Below are positions 44,304 through 55,789 of a DNA stretch of 64,000 bases, one piece after another. The notes under the pieces are model-generated. The model saw nothing but the letters and a program-made list of their open reading frames with translations. It had not been told where the DNA came from and ran no database searches. Made by a program: the position numbers and the translations under genes. The stretch's first letter is position 1, and each line of letters starts with the position of its first letter. Origin of the DNA: Aricia agestis (taxonomy: Eukaryota; Arthropoda; Insecta; Lepidoptera; Lycaenidae); NCBI RefSeq assembly GCF_905147365.1, contig NC_056416.1:6034001-6098000 (forward strand), given 5' to 3'.

Positions 44304-47300
44304 ATGAATACTTATTTATTTTACTTAGTATTAATCCAATATATTTACAAAGAAGTGTGTAAGTCAATAGTGCTTCCGATGTCAAGTTGTGTGTAGTGGT
44401 CATTGTGTTTACTGTTCCTTTCGTTTTAGATTCAAATCACAGTAGTAAGTTCTTCAGAAAAGATTACATAGCGATAGATGGAACCAATGCCTTCTACAAG
44501 GTCCACCTGGAGAGAAGGAGTTGGGAGACAGCCAGGCTGGTCTGTGAGGCTGAGGGGGCGAGCCTCTTCTACCCAGTTGACGAGGATGAGGCCAGGATTG
44601 TGATGCAGCATCTGAGGCAGACGGTCGGGGTGTTCAACCGAGTTTTTATAGGAATATCGACGCCGTATTCCAAGTACATCTTCGAAACTGTTGATGGTGA
44701 GTTTGCGGCTCATTCTTTTTGATTTTGATTCATTGGAATTGCTCAGAGGAGTAACCGTTAAATGCATATTATAATATATCGTCAATATTTGCCTCGATAT
44801 AAGAGGCATCCAGGTTATTTAAGAAAATAGCTGGAAATTAACCATTTTTTTTGAAAATTGAAGGAGAAAATCGCGTTAGTAGGCCTAAGTCCTGATTATT
44901 TTAAATAGTGAAACTGAGGGTTATCCATCCTTGGAGAATGCAGTTGAAGGTCCCGAAAAGAGGTCTCTATAAAATTCGACCTGCGCCTATAAAAGAAAAT
45001 ATTATGTTTATTCAATTATGCAAACCGCATAGATCATATTATTATTATGCGCTGAGCAAGTTTCAGTTATTTAGTAGGCCTAAGTCCTGATTGTTTTAAA
45101 TAGTGAAACTGAGGGTTATCCATCCTTGGAGAATGCAGTTGAAGGTCCTGAAAAGAGGTCTCTATAAAATTCGACCTGCGCCTATAAAAGAAAATATTAT
45201 GTTTATTCAATTATGCAAACCGCACAGATCATATTATTATTATGCGCTGAGCAAGTTTCAGTTATTTAGTAGGCCTAAGTCCTGATTGTTTTAAATAGTG
45301 AAACTGAGGGTTATCCATCCTTGGAGAATGCAGTTGAAGGTCCTGAAAAGAGGTCTCTATAAAATTCGACCTGCGCCTATAAAAGAAAATATTATGTTTA
45401 TTCAATTATGCAAACCGCACAGATCATATTATTATTATGCGCTGAGCAAGTTTCAGTTATTTTTATTTTTCAAGGCTGGTTAGGGCTAATGACCAGTGAC
45501 CACAATAAAAAGGTCTATTCAACCTTAATTAACTTATAGCACCGACGACGACACGAAGTTCACCGGGACAGCTAGTAAGCTGTCCCGGTGAACTTCGTGT
45601 CACTTAAAAACCTTCCCTGGACTTCTACGAATATTTTAAGACTAATATCAGCCTAATCCGTTCAGCCGTTTTCGAGTTTTAGCGCGACTAACACATTTGA
45701 AAATCCATTTTTATATACAGGGTGTAACAAAAATAAGTGATAATACTTTAAGGTGTGTACGTGTCCTTTGTAGAGAGTTCACTGTGAAAGTAGCAGCTCT
45801 GAAAGACGAAAAATTTTTTTCACTTTTGTATGGGCAAAGGCCCGAGCGTCACGAGTTTCCCCATACAAAAGTGAAAAAAATATTTGGTCTTTCAGCGCTG
45901 CTACTTTCACAGTAAACTCTCTACGAGGAACGCGTACACACCCTAAAGTATTATCACTTATTTTTGTTACACCCTGTATAAGATTAACTAATTCGAAAAT
46001 ACTTGTATACGAATATTCTATATGAATATTATATAATTTACGAATATTCTTGTAAACCTAATAAAGTAGTCTTGTTAATCTCCATCCTTTCAACTAACGG
46101 CCGTTCGCAATATTCAATCTATCTCTGGTTTGACATACGACCGATCACAGCTAATATTGAATTGACATAAGATAGATAACTATTCCTATCTCTAGTTAAA
46201 TATTGAGATAGATTAAATATTGGAAACGGCCGTAAGTCTATAAAAATCAAGTCGATTGGTTGCAGCTTTGCTAGGCTGTGAAGGAACGACAAACAAACAA
46301 ACTACGATTCGTTATGAAAACCTAATAAGTTATAACCAGCAGTGGATGGCAGATATACACGTAGAATAGTAATAACTACCTATAAAAATAAGAAATACCT
46401 AAATAGATCGACTTGGCCATCGCATGAAAACACAACGTATCTTACAATTTATATATAATTATAATATTATAGTATTTCGTCTATTGCGCTCCATGCGATT
46501 GAAACTCGTCTCCAAAACGAATCCAAAATGAATACGGTAAATTACGGAATCTCCGTAGGCGAAGGCCCTTAACTCACAATTTGAAAGCTACACAATGGGG
46601 ATTGTCCATTTTTTTTTAATTTTGCTCATTACAAAAACATTTCGAGGAATAAGGTCAGTGATCGTTTTTCTGTATATAAACGAAAAAAATACCCATTAGT
46701 TACTTATATTTTTAAACAAATATGTTTAACCTTAGTTTGACCTTCAATGGCGTTAAATTAGCAATAAATTCGACCAACATTACGTTTCGAACTTTTGGTA
46801 AGCTTCTCGTATCAGCTTTCACATAATGAGAACTTGCATTTGACGAACCAGCCATTATAAATAAGATTGAAAGGAAATTTAAAACATACTGCAGAGGTCT
46901 ATTGGCCGCCGATGATGACGTCAGAGCGAAACTTTAAAAATTTATTGACAAAAAACTAGCCAATGAATTTCAAAATTATTTAATTTATATTCTTAAAATA
47001 CCCTATTTTTACGAAAAAAAATATAAAAAGTACATGTGATTTTTTTTGGACAATGCCCATTGTAATAAAAATACAGCAATAATCTTTCTATATGAACGTC
47101 CCTTTCATAGTTATTAATTTCCTATTTTTGGTTTTTAAACTCATGATATCAGCTTCCAAAGTAATACCAATTTATTTAAATTAAAGCATACATTCAGTAT
47201 CTCTCTAGTATTTACATATTACGATTATTTGAAACACACGCCAATAGATAGATAATTTCATTAGGTACAATATATTTACCATTTGAACTTTTTTAGGTCG

Positions 47301-50300
47301 ATTTGGATCTAATATGAGTATTAAAAATAAAGTTTAAAAAACTAAAACCCGACTACTAAAACACGCTCTAAAAAGTACGAAACAAGAAAACAGTTTATAG
47401 GTATATGGAAATGTTTAAAGGATAGCCGTGGTCGTATCTATGCCCTTTATTATCTACACTACTATTATAAAGAGGAAAGATTTGATTTTTTGTTTGTTTG
47501 TTTGTTTGTTTGTTTGAGTCGAATAGGCTCCGAAACTACTGGACCGATTTGAAAAATTCTTTTACCATTGGAATCCTGCATTATTTCTGCTGAACATAGG
47601 CTAATTTTTATTTTGGAAAAATATAAGGTTCCGTAAGATATTTGGGATTTTCGGACGCAAGGTTTAAAAAATCAACCAGAAAAGTTACTTATTTTGCGTA
47701 CGCTGCCTAAACTATAAAAGATAGAGGCATAAAATGTTCTAAGTAATTATAGATCTTTTAAATATCTACAAAAAAGTCCGCGACACACTATACCTATCTA
47801 TGTTGAGTGAGGCACAATAACCATTTTTTTATTAAAAAATCTAGATTTTTTTTTGGACTATATTTAAATGCGTTTATTTCAATCATGCTATTGACCCTTA
47901 TCAAAATAAATTATTTCATCACTAAGTACAGTTAATGTAGATAATATTTGGTCTTTGAATGATTAAAATTGGACGTTTGGTTTTAATGTTATGGCGAAAT
48001 TAAAATATTACGATTTCTGCTGCACGTTGCGAATTGGGCGTCAAGGCGCGATGCGCGGGTGTGCGTGCGGTAGGGGAGAGATTTAATTATCAGTGCCACA
48101 GACTCGCCCGGAGAGTCCACGTAAATATTACCTCGATCGTGGGAATCGCAGACACAATAGATTTTCAATAGTTATGCGACAGCCGGGTGCTGCTTTATTG
48201 ATTTGATATAGACTATCGTGCTTCATTATTATAATCCTAATTTCAAAAAAGCTTTAAAAGTTATGACTACGAAAGTAATATTTTTAGAACTTTTTAAAAT
48301 AAGTTTTGAATGACTATTATTTTTGATTGCTATTATAATTAATAAATTTCTTTAACTATAAATCTCCAATAGCGGCAGCCGGCTGCCAGCATAACAATTG
48401 AAGATCTATTGTGTCTGCGATACCCACGAAGCCGATGCACGATGGAAGTATTAATGCATATTTTTTAATCCACACTATTTCTGCTGAATATAGGCTATAT
48501 TTAATGAGAGAAAAAAGGGAGGTATTAAGTGTTAATAATTGTGTGAAAAATCTACCAAAATATCCTTCTTGCTTATGCTTTATAAATTATAGACTATACT
48601 TACTTATCGCAAAGTGATGTACTATAGTCTTATAGAGGACATTATAGTCTTATGTCTGACTACTACAATTATTATTATCTTACAATAACTACTTTTTAAT
48701 CTAAAAATATGCAATAGTAACGTTGCGCTGGTACAAACCATGCCAAACTACTTATCAGCAGGTATTAGTACTTACCAGAGGAGTTTTTAAATTCGCTGAA
48801 TCCTTCTGGACTTCCACCACACGAACTGACGTTAAAAATCGGAATTCCAATCATGCTTTTGAGAAATTTATGCCCACCAAATATGTGCAATGGGACCAGG
48901 CTGCTTATTAAAGAATTAAAGGACAATTTAATTGTAGCTACCATTATCACCGGCCCAGCAGCTGGTCAACTAGCTCATATACCGAGGATACCGATGATTC
49001 CAACTGATCTGCCAATCCCATTTAAACGGCTTCAATTTCCGGTAAAAATATCTTTCGCATTGACTATTAACAAGTCCCAAGGTCAAACTTTCAAATTAGT
49101 AGGCATCGACCTACGAAAAGAATGTTTTACTCATGGTCAACTATACGTTGGCCTATCCCGAGTTGGAGCTGCTGATAATCAATTTATTTTGCTGCCACAA
49201 AATAAAACAACATCAAATATCGTTTACAGGGAAGCTTTAACCCAATTTTAATGGAATCTTTTACGCAAAAAGAAGTATGGTGTAAAAAAACATAAAGCGC
49301 AAAAGTACAACAAAAATACTTTATACAAAAACAAATAGAAAATTTCAAAATGTATATAATAGTAGATGTAGGTAAGCATAAAATAGTAAAGCATAAAACT
49401 ACAAAAAAAACATAAAATATTTTAAACAAAAAAAAAAAACATGAAGAAATTGCAAAATATTATAAATAATAGTATCTTCTGCAGGTAAGGATAAAATAAT
49501 CAAACATAACACTTAAAATATAAAAAAAAAAAAAAAATACAATAAAAATGTGTTATATGTACATAATAATTATAATATAGTAGTTGCAGGCTAAATAATG
49601 TAAACTATTTTTATGTTCTGCTTAACTTAAAGATTGACTACCTTTATTTAAAAAAAATAATTTAAAAACCAATGTCCACCCGTGCGAAGCCGGGCCGGGC
49701 CGCTAGTATTAATATAATATAATGAATCTGTTTTACTCTAGTAGGTGGCATACGACCACGGCTGTCCTTTAAACATTTCCATTTACCTATAAACTGTTTT
49801 CTTGTTTCGTACTTTTTAGAGCGTGTTTTAGTAGTCGGGTTTTAGTTCTTTAAACTTTATTTTTATTTCAATTATTTTGGGGCTAAGATTCACTCGATCT
49901 TAAACTTTCCAACTCCTCAAATGATCGAGGATGTTTTACAATTTATTTGGTTCTGTTTCACTACCTGTTGCCCGCGACTTAGTCCGCGTTAGCATAGTCA
50001 CAGAATATATTATATTTGTAGTACCAAGCATAGTATAATAATTTTAAAGGAGATGGATATTTTTTTCCAAAAAAGTGTATGTTAAGTTTAGGGTACAATA
50101 ATTTTACTTTTAATAATTTATAACTTTGTTCCTAAAAAAGGATAATCAAAACTCAACAATAACGACGCGATAACACTTCCACGAGGGAGGGGGGGGGGTT
50201 GGGTGGGCTGCACCCCCCCACCAGTTCCAGCTGAAGGCCAAGCCCTCCATATAGGTAATTAAATGATAGTCAAAAAGTTTAGTTTGGGGTACAGTTATTT

Positions 50301-53300
50301 CGCTTTTAATAATTTTTACCGCCTAAGAACCTTACTTTTTTCCTAGAATTTTTTTTGGTGTGTTTTTTGGTGGCGTGAGAGTATGACGTGATGCCCTAAG
50401 GACGGATTTTTTGTGCTTCTTCTGGTGCCCCCTCAGACGTGATGCCCTAAGCAGTTGCTTAATTTGATTAAGGGTTAATCTGTCACTGAGCATATTAAAC
50501 TCGGTACACTTAACTCACACTTAAGTTGTTAGAACGAATTTTGGCATACTTTTGGCTTCCTCATTACCCAAAAAAGTGTTTCATATTACGAACATGTAAT
50601 AATTTTATCACATAATATTGGGCGAGATGCGAGAGATATATAGAAGTGTACTAGATAATAAACGAAGCTCGGGAGTGATGGGTGCTGATATATGACGGGT
50701 AGGTATATTAGATAGGGAAAGATATTATGCCCAAGTTAAATCAGAGTCGAGTTCATTGTTCAATAAAAAATACCCATTTAAATGGTCCCGTAGGAGTGTA
50801 AAAAGAATTCTATACGTCTTAAATATTTCAGAATTAAGATTGTAATTAATAAAAACTGAGTTTTCGAACGAAGAAGCGCAACTTACACTGTTTGATATAT
50901 TTTATTAAGATAGCCTGTACTATGATTACAATACTATATAATAGTAGTAGAGACACGTTCTTTTGTAAAGGCAGTAAAACCAGCTTAAAATTATTGCTGG
51001 CATTATTGTATTAAGTAAATATTTTTTGTTCCGAATTATTTCTTGTTGATAAATAAGCTTCATTTGAAATAATAAAAGAAGCTACAACGTAGACCTTGCG
51101 AATACCTCGTTTATAACGTCATCTTAATGCTAACACGTAAAAATTAATTTCAATAGGTCAATATTTTGACATTGAGTTCGGTTACTTCCGTTGAAGGTGT
51201 TTCCCTAGAAAAGGAAATATTTCGTAGAAAGTCCTGCGGTATTGTAACCGCAAACACATGTTTTATCAGCAGTGAAGTAAGACGTATATTTTTATTTCCT
51301 TCCGGATTTCTAAAGTCTTCATTAAAATAGTGAGTCTATGCGATGAAAGATTAAACAAAAAAGTAAAAATGTAGAGACATAATGTGACGCCTTACAAAGA
51401 TGGAAATCCGATGGGAATCACACGATAAAAACCTATCTGTAAGACTATTTCCTCTAGCTAGATTACTAAACTCGTTTTACTGATTGCAAAATTATTTTAT
51501 TGTTATTAAAAGAATGATCTTAGCGGTTAAGTATTGAGCATTTAATAGAGTTTGGAATTAAAAACTCCTCAAAGCAGTAAAAATGGTTAAGGATGAACTA
51601 ACTGTTCTACGGTCAAAGGCGACTGAACTTAACTTTTTAGGCTGAATAATAAGTTTGGTGAGGGGAAGTCCCATCTTTGTGACGTATAGTCGTGCTAGCC
51701 GGTTCGGTCGTAGTTAACCTTCAGTGGGCCTCGTGGTATTGAAATAACTCAAAGAATGAAAAGGATTACGAAACCTCACTAAGGATTCAAGAGAGATAAC
51801 CCAATGCGTAACGGTGAATTTGCATAAACTGATTAGTCATTAATCATTATCTATACGTAGCTATTTGATAAATTTTGATGCTTGTTTTTAAATCCCATTC
51901 CAGCTTCTTCCTTGATGTACGTACAAAAATCAAATACGGATCAATGCAATTATTAAGCCGTAAAGTGTATCGTTCACGCAGAGAAGTTAGTTGTAGAGAC
52001 CGATCTAAGAGTGTATTTAAATTACTTTTCCAAAATTATATCCATCTTTACAGGAACCGTCTAAACAACAGTCACATTGTGCGATCATAACTCTGTGCTG
52101 CATAAATAAAATTGTTATTTATAATACTTCTAATAATTCCTTTTGCAATCTTCAAGTTCCATGCATAATATGAAAATAATTTATGAAGCTAACTTCTGCG
52201 TTATTTAGAACCTGTTATAAAACAGGTGTCTTCACTGTTTGCATCGATGCAACAGGTTTTAAAACTTCTTGCAAAAAATCATCGATTGAAAAAAATTAAG
52301 AAAACAGGATTTTATCAATTTGATCATCCCCAGTTATGTTATAATATATGTAATGAGAGGGTCAAAGGAATATTTTTCATATTTCAGGTACATTGATGGC
52401 AGACGTGTACGACAAATGGAGACCAAGTCAACCAGATGATTGCAACGGTACTGACGACTGCGTTGTTCTAGACGCCTCCAACGGTCTCCTAGATGACTAC
52501 CCGTGCGATGCCAAGTTGCAGTTCATCTGCAAGAAGACAGAGTCATCCCTGAAGTGGAATACCCTCTGTGACAGTCCTGACCCAGGTAAAAAAATCAAAA
52601 TTAATAGTATCAGAAAAAATCTGATCTAAGATTACAGACGACGCTCCAAAGCTCCCTTCCAAGTTACAAAATGAACAAAACAAGTATCACTGCTACAGAC
52701 TTAGGGTGAAGCCAAACGAGCGTAATTTTGTGAGTCATCAGTTGCAGAATTTCGGTCGCGTAAATATCTTTTTATACAAATCATGACTCACAAAATTACG
52801 CTCGTGTGAATAAAACAGGACTTTTGTATGAAACTGAATGCAGCAGAATTTCTGCCTGCCGAAATTCTGCGACACACTGCTTCACCCTTAAAATATATTA
52901 GACACTCTGAAATTTTCAGATTACGAATTCGTGGACATCCTGGGAAGATGCTACAAGCTGCATTTAACACCCAGGACGTGGAGCGACGCGTACGCCGTGT
53001 GCCGGATGGAGCAGTCTTACTTGGCCATCCCCAATACACAAGGAGAAGCGAAGTATTTGGCAAAGCTGATGGACAGAGCTGCTTTACATAAAGATATTGA
53101 GTACTCCGGTGTGATACATCTTGGGTTCAAGAAAACTGGTACTTGGAAAACTACATATGGTACGTTCAGAATTAGCAACGTTGTCTAACTGTATTACAGA
53201 AAATATAAGACTTATATTTAAGGATGTTCTATTTAGCTACTTTACACTTAGTGTAAAGTACCTAAATAGAGCATCCTTATTCCTGGGTTAGGAACACGAA

Positions 53301-53685
53301 CCTCAAGAATTATGCCAAACAACTAACTCCACGTTGAAAACGAACACAGCATAGATTTTGATTGATACAGTCCGTATAGATATATTTCTTTTAATGGTGG
53401 ACTTGTTATTATGGCTTTTGAAGAAAAGTAATAATTAATAGGTTGGCAAAACAATTAAATAAATTTAACTTTAACGCACTTTCAGGTGTTCCTCTATACG
53501 ATAGCGGCTACAAGAACTGGGCTAAGGGACAACCTGAGGGCAACGACAATATCTGCGGCTCCATGTCCAACGACACTTTACTCAGTGGCGTCAACTGTGA
53601 AGACAAAGCCATTTTCATATGCGAACATGAAATAAGCCTGCTCAAGTTGAGTATAGACACAAGATTCGGAACAGTCGACACATAA
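44304..53685 (+). CDS. C-type lectin 5, secreted, two CRDs, 7.7-kb second intron
   Basis: Exons 44304-44358, 44430-44696, 52388-52585, 52920-53159 and 53486-53685, all phase 1; 960 nt, 319 residues. The signal peptide begins MNTYLFYLVLIQYIY. It belongs with lectin 6 in a second subfamily: a two-codon longer exon 2, a two-codon shorter exon 4 and the CRD1 segment VFNRVFIGIS. CRD1 has QPD at 122-124 and LDD for WND; an extra cysteine at 126 (QPDDC) is absent from lectin 6 and may be unpaired. CRD2 has QPE at 269-271 and LSGVNC, so the WND calcium ligands are not conserved. The role in microbial recognition is inferred from the family. Intron 2 is 7691 bp, filled with mobile elements, against 375 bp in lectin 6. 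Pairing of exons 2 and 3 rests on matching phase and paralogy. Confidence 0.9.
44877..45462 (+). repeat. three tandem copies of a 195-bp unit
   Basis: Units start about 44877, 45072 and 45267 (tagtaggcctaagtcctgat) and are almost identical. Because 195 is a multiple of 3 and each unit has an ATG and stop, each yields the same 60-codon frame (MKLRVIHPWRMQLKV..). This is probably an accident of the period. It lies in lectin 5 intron 2. Confidence 0.95.
45550..45601. repeat. perfect hairpin, 24-bp arms, 4-bp loop
   Basis: gacacgaagttcaccgggac/agct, loop agta, then its exact inverse. GC-rich compared with its surroundings. Confidence 0.95.
45714..45980. mobile_element. foldback MITE 'tatacagggtgtaac', 267 bp
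   Basis: The arms run from tatacagggtgtaacaaaaa inward through ctttcagcgctgctactttc and meet near the centre. Left and right halves are inverse copies with about ten differences. Degraded relatives are at 33526 and 43910. Confidence 0.9.
46098..46232. mobile_element. Harbinger-like MITE, TAA target duplication
   Basis: CGGCCGTTCGCAATATTCAA and TTAAATATTGGAAACGGCCG are inverted ends, flanked by TAA at 46095-46097 and 46233-46235. Confidence 0.85.
46592..47063. mobile_element. TIR element, 472 bp
   Basis: acaatggggattgtccattt and aaaaaaatcacatg..ttggacaatgcccattgt give inverted ends of about 25 bp (ACAATGGG.ATTGTCC). No coding content. Confidence 0.75.
47453..49706 (+). mobile_element. Helitron, 2.25 kb, internally deleted, with helicase remnant
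   Basis: Starts TCTACACTACTATTATAAAG after A and ends gcgaagccgggccgggccgCTAG before T. It keeps only the helicase C-terminus (48769-49251); the Rep domain is missing. A further inverted-repeat unit sits inside it: about 48138-48195 is inverse to 48366-48429, including gcagacacaatag and its partner. Confidence 0.9.
48769..49251 (+). pseudogene. Helitron helicase, C-terminal fragment
   Basis: An open frame of 160 codons with no start codon of its own at the upstream stop (TAG 48766-48768). It reads YLPEEFLNSLNPSGLPPHEL, and later the Pif1-type motifs LTINKSQGQT and QLYVGLSRVG (helicase motifs V and VI). It ends at TAA 49251. Normal Helitron proteins are over 1000 residues with Rep and helicase domains, so this is a remnant. 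The frame itself is undamaged, which suggests recent deletion. Confidence 0.9.
49866..52387. other. lectin 5 intron 2, right part, little recognised
   Basis: A Helitron-like scrap at about 49960-49995 (ttgcccgcgacttagtccgc), a poly-G run at 50186-50200 and a C run at 50211-50219. No exon or clear element was found in 50.3-52.3 kb. Confidence 0.5.
52704..52887. mobile_element. Harbinger-like MITE, 184 bp, TTA target duplication
   Basis: GGGTGAAGC...GCTTCACCC with TTA at 52701-52703 and 52888-52890. An inner inverted repeat (cgagcgtaattttgtgagtc and inverse) lies within. It ends only 32 bp before exon 4 of lectin 5, next to the branch-point region. Confidence 0.85.
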
Positions 53686-53914
53686 TCGTAGAAAATATTA
53701 AAATAATGTACTTAAGCCTAAAGCATTTATATCGATAAGTATTTATAAGAATATATTTTCTGAAAGCCCATTTTTTTATTTGTAAAACCCCTTTAGAGTA
53801 GTACACATATTTTCAATGAAAGAATAGGATGAAATTGGTTTTACCAGACCTCAATTCGTATTACGCGGCGTAATACCAGCTTTTTAGGCGGAATTTACGC
53901 GTATATGGCGTCCT

Positions 53915-54222
53915 TTAGCTTTAATTTTAACCTTAACATTAACCAGAGAAATTCACCGATATCTGTTGCGTTTATTTTTTTATTGAAGCTACAGGTTTTG
54001 AGGGCATAAAAATTGAATTATCCGTAAAAATCGACTGGAAAAATATAACACTGTAAAACATAGTAAATTGTCAGATATACGTATTACGTATGAGCGGAGG
54101 TTAAATATTATGGCGTCTTTGGACGCCATATTTAATTTTAACCAAAGATTTGACTTTTTGCACTGTAGTTATAGTTAAAGTAAAGTTACAGTTATAGTTA
54201 AAGTAAGTTGGTGCAACCTAAA
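53915..54222. mobile_element. MITE of the 'ggttgcaccaactta' family, copy 2
   Basis: taaccttaacattaaccaga to gttatagttaaagtaagttg/gtgcaacc, as at 12510 and 59486; the centre differs. Confidence 0.65.
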
Positions 54223-54523
54223 AAAGCGGGGTCAGAACTCGAAAGTCCTTGCAACGGTAGAATTAGTTGCAATAAAAAGATTTGATCCTAGTAGTAGTCC
54301 TAAATTGTGATCATTCTGAATAGCGATACAATACAGCAGAGCTTTGTGAATTTAGAATAGATACGGATTTCCTGGATTGCAACAAATCAAAGGTCGCAGT
54401 GATTAATTAAATAACATTATTTTTATTTATTACTATCCTTGAGGATAACGAAATTAATTTTCCTTCCTTCCCATAACTCATCTGACCCCGAGTCAGATGA
54501 AACTGTTATGAAATTATTGACAA

Positions 54524-54729
54524 CTAGTTGACGCCCACAACTCCGTTGTGCCAAAATTCGTTTATCGCGCGGGAACCGTACATTTTTCCGGGATAAAAAC
54601 TATCCTATGTCCTTTCTCGGGACTCAAAGTATCTCCATGCCAAATTTCAGCAAAATCGGTTCAGCGGTTAGAGCGTGAAGAGGTAACAGACAGACAGACA
54701 CACTTTCGCATTTATAATATTATAAAGTA
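54524..54729 (-). mobile_element. short Helitron
   Basis: The minus strand ends ggcacaacggagttgtgggc, gtcaaCTAG at 54524. The body has ccgtacatttttccgggata and cactttcgcatttataatat. A rearranged inverse piece follows at about 54785-54870 and 55230-55320. Confidence 0.7.
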
Positions 54730-54794
54730 AAAGTATGGATGTTACAATTATTAATAATAAATAGTAATCCATATTATAATTAGTATAATATAAT

Positions 54795-54807
54795 AAATGT
54801 GAAAGTG

Positions 54808-54842
<35 letters not shown>

Positions 54843-54845
54843 TAC
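54795..54845. repeat. (CTGT)n microsatellite
   Basis: gtgtctgtctgtctgtctgt and on, inside a Helitron-like fragment. Confidence 0.9.
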
Positions 54846-55348
54846 CTCTTCACGCCCAAACCGGAATTTTGGTATGGAGATACTTTAAGAGCCCATATGA
54901 CCCTAACTTGGCTACATACTAACCTAGATCTCAAAATCTGTAAGGTCTAGAAAACTGATTTTTTGACACAAGTAATTTCAGTTCATAAAGATTAAATGCT
55001 CAAGACGAAAACACGATTACTCAAAAAATGCTCGATAGTTTCTTTTTTACAAAAAACCTTGTTTTAGACACATTTTTTGCTTGGATCTTCGAAGTTTGCT
55101 GTCTTTTCTTTAATATTTTTTAAAATCTAACTCGGCGATAATTCCGCGCCGTCCTTTTTCACCTGGCATATGAAAGACGGGCGTGAGTGTGAAGAGAGAA
55201 GGACGATGTTTGATTTTTAGAGTCAGGTGAGCTCTTAAGTCCCGGGAAAGGACATAGAATACTTTGCATCCCGGAAAAATGTACTGTTCCCGCGCGATAA
55301 ACGAATTTTGGCGCAACGGACATGCGGGCAGCGTAATTTACAAAAAGT

Positions 55349-55622
55349 TTTTTTTTTTTATGAAATAAGGGGGCAAACGAGCAAACGGGTCACCTCATAG
55401 ACACTCGCAGCATCAGAAGAGCTGCAGGTGCGTTGCCGGCCTTTTAAGAGGGAATAGGGTAATAGGGGAGGGTAGGGAAGGGAATAGGGTAGGGGATTGG
55501 ACCTCCGGTAAACTCACTCACTCGGCGAAACGCAAGCGCTGTTTCACGCCGGTTTTCTGTGAGTACGTGGTATTTCTCCGGCCGAACCGGCCCATTCGTG
55601 CCGAAGCATGGCTCTCCCACGT
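55349..55622 (-). mobile_element. SINE-like retroposon, copy 4
   Basis: Poly(T) at 55349-55359, then tgaaataagggggcaaacga and, at the end, gcatggctctcccacgt. It lacks part of the 3' region present in copy 2. Confidence 0.75.
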
Positions 55623-55789
55623 ATAATTTATTTTTTATATTAATTATAATTATTATTAAGTCATTATTCGTAATTCGACAGTCACTATGTCGCATATCTG
55701 ATCTGTTTTACCATGATATAATTAAGTAATTATCAAAGGTCTAAATCTTATATCTTTAAACGAGCAATTCTTGTATACATATATAAGTC

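Larger units (their letters stand above)
47321..49865. mobile_element. foldback element split by a Helitron
   Basis: aaagtttaaaaaactaaaac, ccgactactaaaacacgctc and gatagccgtggtcgtat at 47330-47436 are repeated in inverse at 49749-49860. Without the Helitron the element would be about 290 bp, nearly all inverted arms. Confidence 0.9.

Noticed and set aside
44880..45462. CRISPR-like array
   Set aside because: Units are directly contiguous with no unique spacers, and the DNA is eukaryotic.
44908..45483. Three 60-codon ORFs as a tandem gene family
   Set aside because: They are one frame repeated by a 195-bp tandem duplication inside an intron; no splice, promoter or family evidence.
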